From: Paenibacillus qinlingensis
GTDB lineage: Bacteria; Bacillota; Bacilli; Paenibacillales; NBRC-103111
Direction: 5' to 3'
Assembly: GCF_013204845.1 (NCBI RefSeq)
Contig: NZ_JABMKY010000003.1
Span: forward strand, 337,907 to 401,906
DNA length: 64,000 bases
The notes under the pieces are model-generated. The model saw only the letters and a list, made by a program, of their open reading frames with translations. It did no database searches and was not told the DNA's origin. Below are positions 36,543 through 45,353 of this stretch, in pieces (the first letter of the stretch is position 1; every line of letters starts with the position of its first letter). Both the position numbers and the translations under genes were made by a program.

Positions 36543-37799
36543 TTGTCTCTTATAGTGATGAAATTTGGCGGTAGCTCTGTCGGTGATGCGGAGCGAATGA
36601 AACGAGTTGCAAAAAGAATCGTGGAGCGTAAACAAGCTGGTCACAGCTGTGTTGTTGTCGTTTCTGCGATGGGTGATACAACGGATGATTTAATCGACTT
36701 GTCCAAGCAAATTTACGATGGAGCCCCACCGGCTCGTGAAATGGATATGTTGTTGACGACGGGCGAGCAAGTTTCCGTAGCGCTTTTATCGATGGCCATA
36801 CATAATCTTGGTGAACAAGCGGTTTCGTACACCGGGTGGCAAAGTGGCATTTATACGGAGCCCGTACACGGAAAAGCGAGAATTTCTGATATTCAACCTC
36901 ATCGTGTCCTGAACGCGATTGAGCAAGGGAATGTTGTTATCGTAGCTGGTTTCCAAGGGATGACGGAAGCGGGCGAGATTACAACGCTGGGTCGCGGCGG
37001 ATCGGATACAACGGCAGTTGCACTTGCTGCAGCGATTAAAGCGGATCTATGCGAAATTTACACCGATGTTGATGGCATCTACTCAACGGATCCTCGGATT
37101 GTAAAAGTAGCTAGAAAACTTGCTGAAATTTCCTATGATGAAATGTTGGAGCTTGCCAATCTTGGAGCTGCAGTCCTTCATCCTCGAGCAGTCGAATATG
37201 CGAAAAATTACAACGTGACCCTCGTGGTACGTTCAAGCTTTAATTACAATGAAGGCACCAATGTGAAGGAGGAAGCAGTGATGGAGCAAGGAATCGTCGT
37301 CCGCGGCATCGCATATGACAAAAATGTAGCAAGAATTAGTATTCTGGGTGTTCCTGAGAAACCAGGTCAGCTTGCGAAAGTTTTCCTAGCGCTTGCTGAA
37401 GTGCAAATTGACGTGGACATTATCGTTCAAAGCGGTGTGATTAACGGATCTGCGGATTTCTCTTTCACAACGACATTGGCGGATCGTGAGAAAGCGTTAG
37501 ATGTGATTGAACAAATTCGTGCTGAAGTTGGTTTCCGTGAAGTAACGTCCGAAGTTGATCTTGTTAAAGTTTCCATCGTTGGTGCTGGTATGGTTAGCTC
37601 ACCAGGAGTTGCAGCTACGATGTTCAAAGTCATTTCTGATCTTGGCATTACGATCTCATTGGTAAGTACATCAGAGATTAAAATGTCTTGTGTCATTGAC
37701 AATACGAACTTAACAGATGTGATCCGTGCGCTTCATACCGCGTACGGTCTAGACACAGCGGAGCAAGCCTTCGTTGGTGGTCCAGAAGATCGCAGATAA
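36543..37799 (+). CDS. lysC: Aspartate kinase, with internal beta-subunit start
   Basis: 418 residues. The kinase domain starts at IVMKFGGSSV and contains LGRGGSDTTAVALA; two ACT domains lie at about 260-405. It phosphorylates aspartate for lysine (and diaminopimelate/dipicolinate), threonine and methionine synthesis. TTG start with AGGAG nine bases before. At 37281 an in-frame ATG with AAGGAGG (37267-37273) eight bases before would give the C-terminal ACT part alone (172 residues), as B. subtilis aspartokinase II makes its beta subunit from Met246; here it is codon 247. Confidence 0.95.
   Translation: MSLIVMKFGGSSVGDAERMKRVAKRIVERKQAGHSCVVVVSAMGDTTDDLIDLSKQIYDGAPPAREMDMLLTTGEQVSVALLSMAIHNLGEQAVSYTGWQSGIYTEPVHGKARISDIQPHRVLNAIEQGNVVIVAGFQGMTEAGEITTLGRGGSDTTAVALAAAIKADLCEIYTDVDGIYSTDPRIVKVARKLAEISYDEMLELANLGAAVLHPRAVEYAKNYNVTLVVRSSFNYNEGTNVKEEAVMEQGIVVRGIAYDKNVARISILGVPEKPGQLAKVFLALAEVQIDVDIIVQSGVINGSADFSFTTTLADREKALDVIEQIRAEVGFREVTSEVDLVKVSIVGAGMVSSPGVAATMFKVISDLGITISLVSTSEIKMSCVIDNTNLTDVIRALHTAYGLDTAEQAFVGGPEDRR
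37281..37799 (+). CDS. lysC: Aspartate kinase beta subunit (internal start within lysC)
   Basis: In-frame internal initiation is predicted from the strong AAGGAGG at 37267-37273 and ATG at 37281 (MEQGIVVRGIAYD). The product is the two regulatory ACT domains. The precedent is the B. subtilis lysC alpha/beta arrangement; here it is seen only as sequence signals. Confidence 0.7.
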   Translation: MEQGIVVRGIAYDKNVARISILGVPEKPGQLAKVFLALAEVQIDVDIIVQSGVINGSADFSFTTTLADREKALDVIEQIRAEVGFREVTSEVDLVKVSIVGAGMVSSPGVAATMFKVISDLGITISLVSTSEIKMSCVIDNTNLTDVIRALHTAYGLDTAEQAFVGGPEDRR

Positions 37800-37810
37800 T
37801 TGGAGACATC

Positions 37811-38275
37811 TTAGTGAAACTTGTCCGCAATGAAATAAGCAAGTTTCAATAGAAATGCCGTTATTCCGGCAGCCATAAGTGGACCTACCGGAATACCGCG
37901 CATAAATAAGATGCCAAATATGGAACCAAGGACAAGACCCACAATTAATTGTGGGTCTACTTTTAGTAGCTCCAATCCTTTTCCATTCATATAGGTGGCA
38001 ATCGCTCCGCCCACGAGGGCAATGATGCCAGGCCATGTCGTGAAGACGGAGAGGATATCTTTCATCGAAATGCGGTCACTAGCAAATGGGATCAAAACAC
38101 CGATTGTTAGGAATAGTAAGCCAAGCTCGAGACCTCTACGTTCCATGGTAGGGAAATAGCGATCTAGACCGATTAACTTAATGGCTAGTAAAAGACAAGC
38201 CGCGGTTGTGATGATCGGTGAACGGCCTATGAGTCCAATTATAATTAGAATAACTAAGAGCATATCCCCATTCAT
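37811..38275 (-). CDS. DUF441 membrane protein (YtwI type)
   Basis: 154 residues, four to five hydrophobic segments; [20 protein letters not shown] and [16 protein letters not shown] mark the DUF441 family, function unknown. The ATG at 38273-38275 has GAGGGG at normal distance; the ATG at 38281 is too close. It converges with lysC, 11 bases between stops, with no clear terminator between. Confidence 0.8.
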   Translation of the reverse strand: MNGDMLLVILIIIGLIGRSPIITTAACLLLAIKLIGLDRYFPTMERRGLELGLLFLTIGVLIPFASDRISMKDILSVFTTWPGIIALVGGAIATYMNGKGLELLKVDPQLIVGLVLGSIFGILFMRGIPVGPLMAAGITAFLLKLAYFIADKFH

Positions 38276-38354
38276 GTACATAACCCCTCGTCCTCATCGT
38301 CGTCATTTAAGTTTATGAGAGGGGCTTGTATTTAGAACGCATGGTGATGGGGGA

Positions 38355-39074
38355 CTAACGCCCAAAAGGAACCATTTGATCGTGCTCCAGAACAGGAACA
38401 CAATCCGTTATATTCGTTTTCGTACAAAGTTCGACATCCGCGAGGAAGCCGGACTTTTTCATTTTCTTACCGTTGCTGCAAGCGAGTATAGTCTCAAATA
38501 AGTGATTCTTAGCTGCGAGATAGCTACCTCGCATCGCTAGACCGAAGTCATTTGTTATCATGTGCTGCTCGCCAAGTAAATTCGCGATTTCATTCAAGAT
38601 GAGGCCGGCACATAGGCCGTCCTCCAAAGAGAATACGTCTTGCGTACCCGCGCAGACGATCACCGTGTCCCGTTTAAGCTCGATAGCTGCCGCGGCAGAG
38701 GCTCTGCCGTTAATGAGGGCTCCTGCAAGCACACGATCGGCTTTTATCGCTTTTTGAATTCCTCTTGTGCCATTGGTAGTCGTCAGGAGGATGCGTTTAC
38801 CTTGAACGGCTTCGCGAGTGTACTCAATTGGTGAATTGCCAAAATCAAAGCCAGGAATTTTTTTGCAATAGCGCTCTCCACCAAGTAAATCGCCATCTCT
38901 CGCCAATTCCTTCGCTTTCATAACTGTATCAACAGGGACTACCCCCTTGCTGCCATTCATCAAAGCGGTGATGATTGTGCTGGTTGCACGTAAAACATCA
39001 ACGACAATGACGGTTTTATGGAGAAACTCGTCACTTCTTGCTTCGCAGATAGTTGCGATCACCTCGATATGCAT
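38355..39074 (-). CDS. comB: 2-phosphosulfolactate phosphatase
   Basis: 239 residues, ComB family: VVDVLRATSTI, LLTTTNGTRG and AGALINGRA are typical. It removes phosphate from phosphosulfolactate to give 3-sulfolactate. The gene for ComA lies upstream on the same strand (102 bases apart). Sulfolactate is known to accumulate in B. subtilis spores through the homologous yitC/yitD. AAGGAT precedes the ATG. Confidence 0.9.
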   Translation of the reverse strand: MHIEVIATICEARSDEFLHKTVIVVDVLRATSTIITALMNGSKGVVPVDTVMKAKELARDGDLLGGERYCKKIPGFDFGNSPIEYTREAVQGKRILLTTTNGTRGIQKAIKADRVLAGALINGRASAAAAIELKRDTVIVCAGTQDVFSLEDGLCAGLILNEIANLLGEQHMITNDFGLAMRGSYLAAKNHLFETILACSNGKKMKKSGFLADVELCTKTNITDCVPVLEHDQMVPFGR

Positions 39075-39176
39075 GTGTTAATCCTTTCTGCAAATATAGC
39101 ATTTATAGGTTTCGCCTAATAAATTGGCTATATTTTTGGATAAATGCACTAGTCCCAAGAAGGACTGCGCAGCCAT

Positions 39177-39974
39177 TTATTTCATACCCAAAGACAACGT
39201 ATCTGAACGGAGTCCTCTCCTCAAAGCTTCTAATGCAATGACTTCATCTGGGGAAATATTGCCCAAGTGAATATCGGGACCGAGGGAGTTAATTAAGTGC
39301 ACTTGTTGGCTTTTTAGCGGCGCTTCCCATAAGAGCTTGTCACCTGAAATGGAAGCAAGCACGCTATGCAGTTCCTCATCTTTGCATTTCCCTTCCCCGT
39401 CGAAAATGCCAACCCCCCTGCCAGACTCCCGTGCTTCAATCGTGACAAGGGAAGCACCTAATTCCGAATCGATTAAGACCGTATCAATTAATTCTGCTAA
39501 CTCTATGGAAGAACCCCATCCTTTTTTTCCATACTCCGTAACGACTTCTAACCCTTCATCTAAACCTCTGGCAATTAGCTGATTTCGTTGTCTGCGATCC
39601 ATCTGTATGGTACCGTCTGAAATTTCAACGCCATTAAAGCCGAATGCACGTATCATGTCAAAAAATGAATCTATCGCATGCTGGGTTACAGCCACTTCCA
39701 GAAAAGTACCTCCCGGGTAAATGAGAATGTTATTCTCTTTGGCTAGGCTTATTTTGCTTCGCAGAATGGATTGTGGATAAAGGGGTGAAGTGCCGAATCC
39801 AAGTTTGATCATATCCACGTGGCTACTAGAGGTTTGGAGCAAATCCTGAAAGGCAAGCATGCCAAGCCCCTTATCCATCACCATTGTTTTCCCCAACGTT
39901 CTTGGTTTAGGTTGCCTTCTTCCTGTAGGGTCGGCTAGAACGGGGTTCCATTTTAATTGAGAGGTCACTTCCAT
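39177..39974 (-). CDS. comA: Phosphosulfolactate synthase
   Basis: 265 residues, ComA family TIM barrel: MVMDKGLG, IKLGFGTSPLYP, YPGGTFLEVA, GVEISDGTI and LIDSELGASLVTIEARESG. It adds sulfite to phosphoenolpyruvate to make phosphosulfolactate. With comB it completes a two-step route to sulfolactate; coenzyme M synthesis needs further genes not seen here. GGAGAAA lies before the ATG. Set between lysC and the spoIIIA region, which fits a sporulation role. Confidence 0.9.
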   Translation of the reverse strand: MEVTSQLKWNPVLADPTGRRQPKPRTLGKTMVMDKGLGMLAFQDLLQTSSSHVDMIKLGFGTSPLYPQSILRSKISLAKENNILIYPGGTFLEVAVTQHAIDSFFDMIRAFGFNGVEISDGTIQMDRRQRNQLIARGLDEGLEVVTEYGKKGWGSSIELAELIDTVLIDSELGASLVTIEARESGRGVGIFDGEGKCKDEELHSVLASISGDKLLWEAPLKSQQVHLINSLGPDIHLGNISPDEVIALEALRRGLRSDTLSLGMK

Positions 39975-40052
39975 CGGTATTTCTCCTCACTGTCCTTCGA
40001 AGGATCAATTATGTGTACAGCATATGCATGAGCACAAATGGAGGTGCCCAGC

Positions 40053-40085
40053 ATGCCTAAAATGAGACGAGCTCGCATAAAGTAG
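40053..40085 (+). CDS. Possible 10-residue leader peptide
   Basis: ATG with GGAGG eight bases before, encoding the basic peptide MPKMRRARIK, then TAG, 93 bases before yqhV. A possible hairpin (GTATGCG ... CGCATGC) follows. It may be chance; no family. Confidence 0.25.
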   Translation: MPKMRRARIK

Positions 40086-40178
40086 GGAAAAGCGTATGCG
40101 TTCGAAGCGAGTTTTGACGCTGCACTACGCTGCTTCGCATGCAGGGGCTATCCAAACTTTTAGGAGGTTTAGGAATTG

Positions 40179-40442
40179 ATGAACAAGATTGTACTCACAA
40201 TGGCTTCTTTACGATTGATGTCAGGGAGTATTGAAATTATTGCGGCTATTCTCATGCTCAGACTGGCAACGATTGAGAAGGCGCTGTTGGTGAATTCAGC
40301 TCTAGCACTAGTAGGTCCTCTAGTACTATTAACTACGACAACGATTGGATTAGTAGGCGTAGCTGACAAGCTATCCTATGGGAAGATGTTGTGGATCATA
40401 GCAGGAGTCAGTTGTCTGTTTATTGGGATTATTAAAAAGTAA
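40179..40442 (+). CDS. yqhV: YqhV-family membrane protein
   Basis: 87 residues, three hydrophobic segments (DUF2619/YqhV family), function unknown. AGGAGG at 40162-40167 suits the TTG at 40176 or ATG at 40179. It precedes spoIIIAA, as in Bacillus. Confidence 0.85.
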   Translation: MNKIVLTMASLRLMSGSIEIIAAILMLRLATIEKALLVNSALALVGPLVLLTTTTIGLVGVADKLSYGKMLWIIAGVSCLFIGIIKK

Positions 40443-40445
40443 TCG

Positions 40446-40475
40446 GTCATATTTCTTTCTAGTAAGCATAGAAAT
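40446..40475 (+). promoter_or_regulatory. Sigma-E-like promoter of spoIIIA
   Basis: GTCATATT (40446-40453), 13 bases, CATAGAAAT (40467-40475), close to the sigma-E consensus (KMATATT, CATACA-T). Correct for the mother-cell spoIIIA operon. Confidence 0.7.
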
Positions 40476-40514
40476 GAATATAGAAGACTGGACAACTTGG
40501 AGGGCTGTCTCCCA

Positions 40515-41483
40515 ATGCTAGCGAGTATTTCACATTTGTTGCCGCAGAACATCCGATTTATGCTGAGCGAACTACCTCCGAACGTACAAGCTAGCGTGGA
40601 AGAAATCAGGGTGAGAGAGTCACGTCCCCTTGAAATTAGTTGGGCTGACCGATATGCCTTCATTAGCGAACGTGGGCAAATGATCACTCAAGAAGCCTTG
40701 GCTTACAAACCGTCCAGACAAGATTGTCTAACATTGCTTGAGATCCTAACGAATCATTCGTTGTACACGTTTGAGGAAGAACTGCGGCGAGGCTATATCA
40801 CCGTTTCAGGCGGTCATCGAGTGGGACTTGCTGGGCGAACGATTCTCGACCAAGGTCAAGTGAAACAAATACGCGATGTGAGCTCCTTTAACATTCGGAT
40901 CGCGCGCGAAATTCAAGGTGTGGGTCAGGAGATTTTACCGAATCTGGTTGATCAGAGCATAGGAAACATTCATCATACCCTGATCATCTCACCGCCGCAG
41001 CAAGGAAAGACTACCTTAATTCGTGATTTGGCTAGACTGATTAGCCGAGGCGAGTGGGGGGCTAGGAATAGCTCTTTAACAGGCAAAAAAGTAGGCGTCG
41101 TAGATGAACGTTCCGAATTGGCTGCTTGTGTCAAAGGCGTGCCGAGATTCGATTTAGGACCTCGTACGGATGTGTTAGATGGTTGTCCGAAGGCGGAAGG
41201 GATGATGATGATGATTCGTTCCTTATCACCTGAGGTGCTCATCGTAGATGAGATTGGTCGAGCCCAGGATGCAGAGGCGATACATGAAGCCGTGCATACG
41301 GGAATTCGTGTTCTAGCGACGGCACATGGATCAAGTTACGAAGATGTCCGTAGACGACCAGTCCTTAGGGAGTTAATGGAGGCAGGTGTTTTTATGAAAT
41401 ATGTGATCCTGCAGCGAAGAAAAGGTGCTTCTGCTTCCTTTCGGATCTTGGATCATCAAGGTAAGGCAATGGGAGATGGATGA
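40515..41483 (+). CDS. spoIIIAA: SpoIIIAA, sporulation ATPase
   Basis: 322 residues. P-loop SPPQQGKTTLIRDLAR, Walker B VLIVDEIGR and ATAHG give a secretion-ATPase-like domain. It is proposed to power the SpoIIIA-SpoIIQ channel between mother cell and forespore. GGAGGG lies ten bases before the ATG at 40515. First gene of an eight-gene operon. Confidence 0.97.
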   Translation: MLASISHLLPQNIRFMLSELPPNVQASVEEIRVRESRPLEISWADRYAFISERGQMITQEALAYKPSRQDCLTLLEILTNHSLYTFEEELRRGYITVSGGHRVGLAGRTILDQGQVKQIRDVSSFNIRIAREIQGVGQEILPNLVDQSIGNIHHTLIISPPQQGKTTLIRDLARLISRGEWGARNSSLTGKKVGVVDERSELAACVKGVPRFDLGPRTDVLDGCPKAEGMMMMIRSLSPEVLIVDEIGRAQDAEAIHEAVHTGIRVLATAHGSSYEDVRRRPVLRELMEAGVFMKYVILQRRKGASASFRILDHQGKAMGDG

Positions 41484-41498
41484 CGAACGCAAAGGACG

Positions 41499-42023
41499 AT
41501 GGACATGCTGAAATTCGTTGGAGGGGTACTGATTTTCGGTGCAGCGTCGATGTACGGGTTTCTACAAGCTGCTCACTATGTAAGACGTCCCAAGCAAATT
41601 CGTATACTTATCGGTGCACTTGGCCGAATGGAGACGGAAATTGCCTATGCCCTTACGCCGCTTCCAGAAGCATTTGCTTCATTAAGCAAGCAAGTTGCTG
41701 ATCCGCTTTCAACTTTATTTCGCTTAATGTCGGAGCGCTTGCTTGGCAGCAATGGTGAGTCGACTAAGGATCTATGGCAAAAGACAGTTAAAGAAGTCTG
41801 GGCGAGAACCTCTATGCGGCAAGCAGAGCAAGAAGTCATTCTTGGACTAGGACCGGTGCTGGGACTCTCAGATCGTAGTGACCAAATCAAACATTTACGT
41901 CTTGCGATTAGCCAACTTCAATCGGAAGAGACGGATGCCAGAGATGAGCAGCAACGCTACGAGAAAATGTGGAAAAGCCTCGGTGTCCTAATCGGTGCGT
42001 TAGTCGTGATTTTAATGTATTAG
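41499..42023 (+). CDS. spoIIIAB: SpoIIIAB
   Basis: 174 residues with an N-terminal and a C-terminal hydrophobic segment around a helical cytoplasmic-type domain (RPKQIRILIGALGRMETEIAYALTPL), similar to type II secretion GspF-like parts. Part of the SpoIIIA complex. AAAGGA is just before the ATG; the gap to spoIIIAA is 15 bases. Confidence 0.95.
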   Translation: MDMLKFVGGVLIFGAASMYGFLQAAHYVRRPKQIRILIGALGRMETEIAYALTPLPEAFASLSKQVADPLSTLFRLMSERLLGSNGESTKDLWQKTVKEVWARTSMRQAEQEVILGLGPVLGLSDRSDQIKHLRLAISQLQSEETDARDEQQRYEKMWKSLGVLIGALVVILMY

Positions 42024-42080
42024 TGGGGATCATGTATCCGTGCATGACAAGTTCCTTGAAGGCGGAGTGAGGTGCCAGGA

Positions 42081-42284
42081 ATGAATGTAGATGTGAACGC
42101 CATTTTCCAAATTGCCGGCATTGGAATCATCATCGCGATGATCCATTCGGTGCTGAAGCAGATGGGAAAAGAGGATATGGCACACTGGGTCACGGTCATA
42201 GGCTTCGTGGTCGTGCTTTTTATGGTCGTCAGTATGCTGGATAACTTGTTTAAAGAAATAAAAACTATCTTCCTATTCCAATGA
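42081..42284 (+). CDS. spoIIIAC: SpoIIIAC
   Basis: 67 residues, two membrane segments (AIFQIAGIGIIIAMIHSVLK; VTVIGFVVVLFMVVSML), the size of the B. subtilis protein. ATG 42081 or GTG 42072 could start it. Confidence 0.93.
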   Translation: MNVDVNAIFQIAGIGIIIAMIHSVLKQMGKEDMAHWVTVIGFVVVLFMVVSMLDNLFKEIKTIFLFQ

Positions 42285-42293
42285 GGTGGTCTG

Positions 42294-42683
42294 ATGGAAA
42301 TCATCCAAATCGTAGGTCTAGGACTCATCGTCACGATCTTAACGCTTATTATCAAGGAACAGAAGCCGATGTTCGCCTTTCTATTAGCTGCATTTACAGG
42401 CATAGTTATTTTCTTGTTTTTAATTGGCAAAATATCTGCGGTTATCGAAGTCCTTGAGGACTTAGCGGTGAAGTCGAATGTGAATCTCGTTTTCCTCAAA
42501 ACGATTCTGAAAATTATAGGCGTTGCTTATATTGCTGAGTTTGGCGCACAGATCGTTAGGGATGCCGGGCAAGATTCCATAGCTTCCAAAATCGAGCTAT
42601 CAGGCAAGGTACTCATCATGGTTATGGCGATTCCAATCATCACGGTCATTATCGAAACTGTCGTTAAATTGCTCCCTGCTTAG
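42294..42683 (+). CDS. spoIIIAD: SpoIIIAD
   Basis: 129 residues with four hydrophobic segments (EIIQIVGLGLIVTILTLII at the N-terminus, VAYIAEFGAQIVRDAGQ in the middle). Paralogous in its first part to SpoIIIAC. Component of the feeding-tube channel. GAGGTGG precedes the ATG. Confidence 0.95.
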   Translation: MEIIQIVGLGLIVTILTLIIKEQKPMFAFLLAAFTGIVIFLFLIGKISAVIEVLEDLAVKSNVNLVFLKTILKIIGVAYIAEFGAQIVRDAGQDSIASKIELSGKVLIMVMAIPIITVIIETVVKLLPA

Positions 42684-42708
42684 AAGATTCACCTAAGGAG
42701 TGACACGC

Positions 42709-43908
42709 ATGCATCTACTTTATTCGCACCAGAAGCTGAACAACCGGTGGATCTTATTATTTATTCTAACGATGGGCCTTTGGCTCGGCCTGTCAGGCTC
42801 CTTAACTGCTGAATCACCTACAGATATCATCATCCAAGAACAAGCGAACCGCTTGAACACAGAGCCGGTCGAGCAATATTGGGATAAGCTGATGAAGGAA
42901 TATGGAGGGTATTTCCCGGAGAGCAAGCCTCCAACCTTCATGGAACTTCTCCTTGGGACCAAAGGCATTAGTATGAAGAGCATCTTTAAAGGGCTTCTGA
43001 GCTATGTTTTTCATGAGATTATCATTAATGGCAAGTTACTGGCATCCATCGTTGTATTGACTGTCTTTAGTATGATCCTGGAAACGCTGCAAAGCTCTTT
43101 CGAACGAAATACGGTAAGTAAGCTGGGTTACACGATCACGTATATGGTACTGATCATCATTGCTATTAATAGCTTCAGCGTTGCGATCGGGTACGCCAAG
43201 ACAGCCATTTCGTCCATGATCCAGTTCATGTTCGCCATCATGCCCTTGTTACTAACGTTATTAGCATCTATGGGAAACGTGACTTCCGTAGCCATTCTTC
43301 ATCCTCTGATCGTGTTCATGATCCACTCGGTGGGGACGGCAATCTATGTGTTTGTATTCCCGCTCTTGTTCTTCTCGGCTGTGTTGCACATCGTTAGCTC
43401 ACTCAGCGACAAGTTTAAGGTTACCCAGTTAGCCAATCTGCTGCGCACCGTCAGTTTAAGTATGCTAGGCGTGTTCGTAACGGTTTTTCTTGGTGTTATC
43501 TCGATTCAAGGGACAGCGGGTGCTGTTAGAGATGGTGTTGCGATTCGAACTGCAAAGTACATAACTGGGAATTTCGTGCCTGTTGTAGGGCGGCTCTTCT
43601 CGGATGCTACGGAAACAGTGATAGGGGCTTCTCTTCTTGTCAAAAATGCAATAGGACTCGTTGGCGTTGTCATTCTGGTTCTCTTATGCGCGTTTCCAGC
43701 GATCAAAATCTTAACGCTAGCTTTTATCTACAACTTATCTGCTGCGCTGATGCAGCCCTTAGGTGATAGTCCGATTATTGCTTGTCTGCAAACGATAGGC
43801 AAGAGCTTGATATATGTTTTTGCAGCGCTAGCGGCAGTAAGCTTAATGTTTTTTCTTGCCCTGACCATCATGATCACAATTAGCAATGTCTCCGTCATGA
43901 TGAGGTGA
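42709..43908 (+). CDS. spoIIIAE: SpoIIIAE
   Basis: 399 residues: a signal sequence (ILLFILTMGLWLGLSGSL), a short soluble part, then about seven membrane segments. ATG at 42709 with AAGGAG eight bases before; the GTG at 42700 overlaps it. Channel component with SpoIIIAB-AD. Confidence 0.95.
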   Translation: MHLLYSHQKLNNRWILLFILTMGLWLGLSGSLTAESPTDIIIQEQANRLNTEPVEQYWDKLMKEYGGYFPESKPPTFMELLLGTKGISMKSIFKGLLSYVFHEIIINGKLLASIVVLTVFSMILETLQSSFERNTVSKLGYTITYMVLIIIAINSFSVAIGYAKTAISSMIQFMFAIMPLLLTLLASMGNVTSVAILHPLIVFMIHSVGTAIYVFVFPLLFFSAVLHIVSSLSDKFKVTQLANLLRTVSLSMLGVFVTVFLGVISIQGTAGAVRDGVAIRTAKYITGNFVPVVGRLFSDATETVIGASLLVKNAIGLVGVVILVLLCAFPAIKILTLAFIYNLSAALMQPLGDSPIIACLQTIGKSLIYVFAALAAVSLMFFLALTIMITISNVSVMMR

Positions 43909-43921
43909 AAGGAGCTAGACG

Positions 43922-44668
43922 ATGGATTGGTTAGCAGGATGGCTGAAAACCGTCATTATGGTCATTATGCTCGCGACGTTTGTTGATCTTTTGCTCCCAA
44001 GCAATACAATGCAGCGATATGTGAAGACGGTTTTGAGTCTGTTTATTCTACTAACGCTGCTTACCCCTGTGCTTCAGTTGTTCCAGAAGGACTGGGATTT
44101 GGATCAACTGCTCAGTCGAGCGGAGAAGGAGCAGAGTGAGAAATCGATGCTTGCAGGTGGGTTTGGCGGCAATCAAACACAAATGAAATCATTGGCAGCC
44201 ATCACGAAGGATGCCAATAAAATACAAGAAGCAGAACAGAAGAAAACACAACAAGTTGTACAAACGCAATTAGCCGGATTGATTAAAGAAGACTTGCAAA
44301 AACAAACGGAATGGCCAGTTCAGGAGGTACAAGTTTATGTACAAGTAGACAATAATGGGAAACCCAGCATTACCAATGTGAAGGTGACCCTTGATGATAT
44401 AGAAGCGAAGAAACAAGCGACAACCAAGAATAACAGCATTGCTGCGATGGAGCCTGTCAAGCCTGTAGATCCTATCAAAATAGGGGCAACCGCGATAGCG
44501 CAAGATCGTCAGACGCATGCTCAAGGCGACTTGCAGTCAACCCTTAAAGCGCTGCCTAGCGAGCAAGAAAAGGATCGACTCAAGCAAGATATTTCAAGGA
44601 ATTGGTTGGTAGATCCTGCCAAAATCGAAATCGAAACCGTACAAAGCAAAGGATGGATGGCGAGGTGA
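43922..44668 (+). CDS. spoIIIAF: SpoIIIAF
   Basis: 248 residues, two N-terminal membrane segments and a soluble C-terminal domain with a Lys/Gln-rich linker (about residues 75-190), longer than the B. subtilis protein. ARG-like ring-building motif is expected in the C-terminal part. GAAAGGAG precedes the ATG. Confidence 0.93.
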   Translation: MDWLAGWLKTVIMVIMLATFVDLLLPSNTMQRYVKTVLSLFILLTLLTPVLQLFQKDWDLDQLLSRAEKEQSEKSMLAGGFGGNQTQMKSLAAITKDANKIQEAEQKKTQQVVQTQLAGLIKEDLQKQTEWPVQEVQVYVQVDNNGKPSITNVKVTLDDIEAKKQATTKNNSIAAMEPVKPVDPIKIGATAIAQDRQTHAQGDLQSTLKALPSEQEKDRLKQDISRNWLVDPAKIEIETVQSKGWMAR

Positions 44669-44672
44669 ATCG

Positions 44673-45314
44673 ATGGGAACATTGCTGCAATGGATGGAGC
44701 ACAAATTCGGCGGCGGACCAGGTGGGCCTAAACGTAAAAATACGTTGCTTTGGGTCATCATGGTTGGGCTTCTAGGAGCCGCGCTAATGATAATCAACGC
44801 ATTTATAACTGTCAAAGATCTGGATCCCATCAACACAGGCAGAGCGTCTCCGCCGGCGGAAACTAAGGAAACCTTTGCAGGAAGTACGTCTAAGGAAAAC
44901 GCAAGCTTTCATGACTATGAACAAGCTTATGGTGACCAACTGAAGGGCATCCTGCAACAAATTGTCGGTGTTGGCGAAGTGGAAGTGCTCGTTACTATTG
45001 AATCTACGGAAGAAATGACCGTTGACAAAAATTATAACGATAATCAGAACATGACGACAGAACGCGACAATGGTGGAGCAACACGCAACATATCCCAGGT
45101 AACGCGAAGTGGTGAAGTCGTTATTTATCAAGTATCAGGTGACCAGAAGCCGCTTGTGCTCAAATACATTAAACCCAAAATTAGAGGTGTCATTGTTGTT
45201 GCGAAAGGTGCAGAAAATCTCACGGTCAAGAAGATGATTATGGAAGCCGTTGAACGAGGAATGGATGTACAAGCGAGTAAAATTTCGATTTTGCCGCGCA
45301 AAACAGGAAATTAA
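44673..45314 (+). CDS. spoIIIAG: SpoIIIAG
   Basis: 213 residues: one membrane segment (LWVIMVGLLGAALMIINAFI), then a ring-building domain interrupted by the insertion from about residue 105 to 150 that in B. subtilis makes a beta barrel (EMTVDKNYNDNQNMTTE). It forms a large oligomeric ring. Starts four bases after spoIIIAF. Confidence 0.95.
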   Translation: MGTLLQWMEHKFGGGPGGPKRKNTLLWVIMVGLLGAALMIINAFITVKDLDPINTGRASPPAETKETFAGSTSKENASFHDYEQAYGDQLKGILQQIVGVGEVEVLVTIESTEEMTVDKNYNDNQNMTTERDNGGATRNISQVTRSGEVVIYQVSGDQKPLVLKYIKPKIRGVIVVAKGAENLTVKKMIMEAVERGMDVQASKISILPRKTGN

Positions 45315-45353
45315 TCCAATAAATTATCTAACTATTCTAAGGAGGAATAAACA

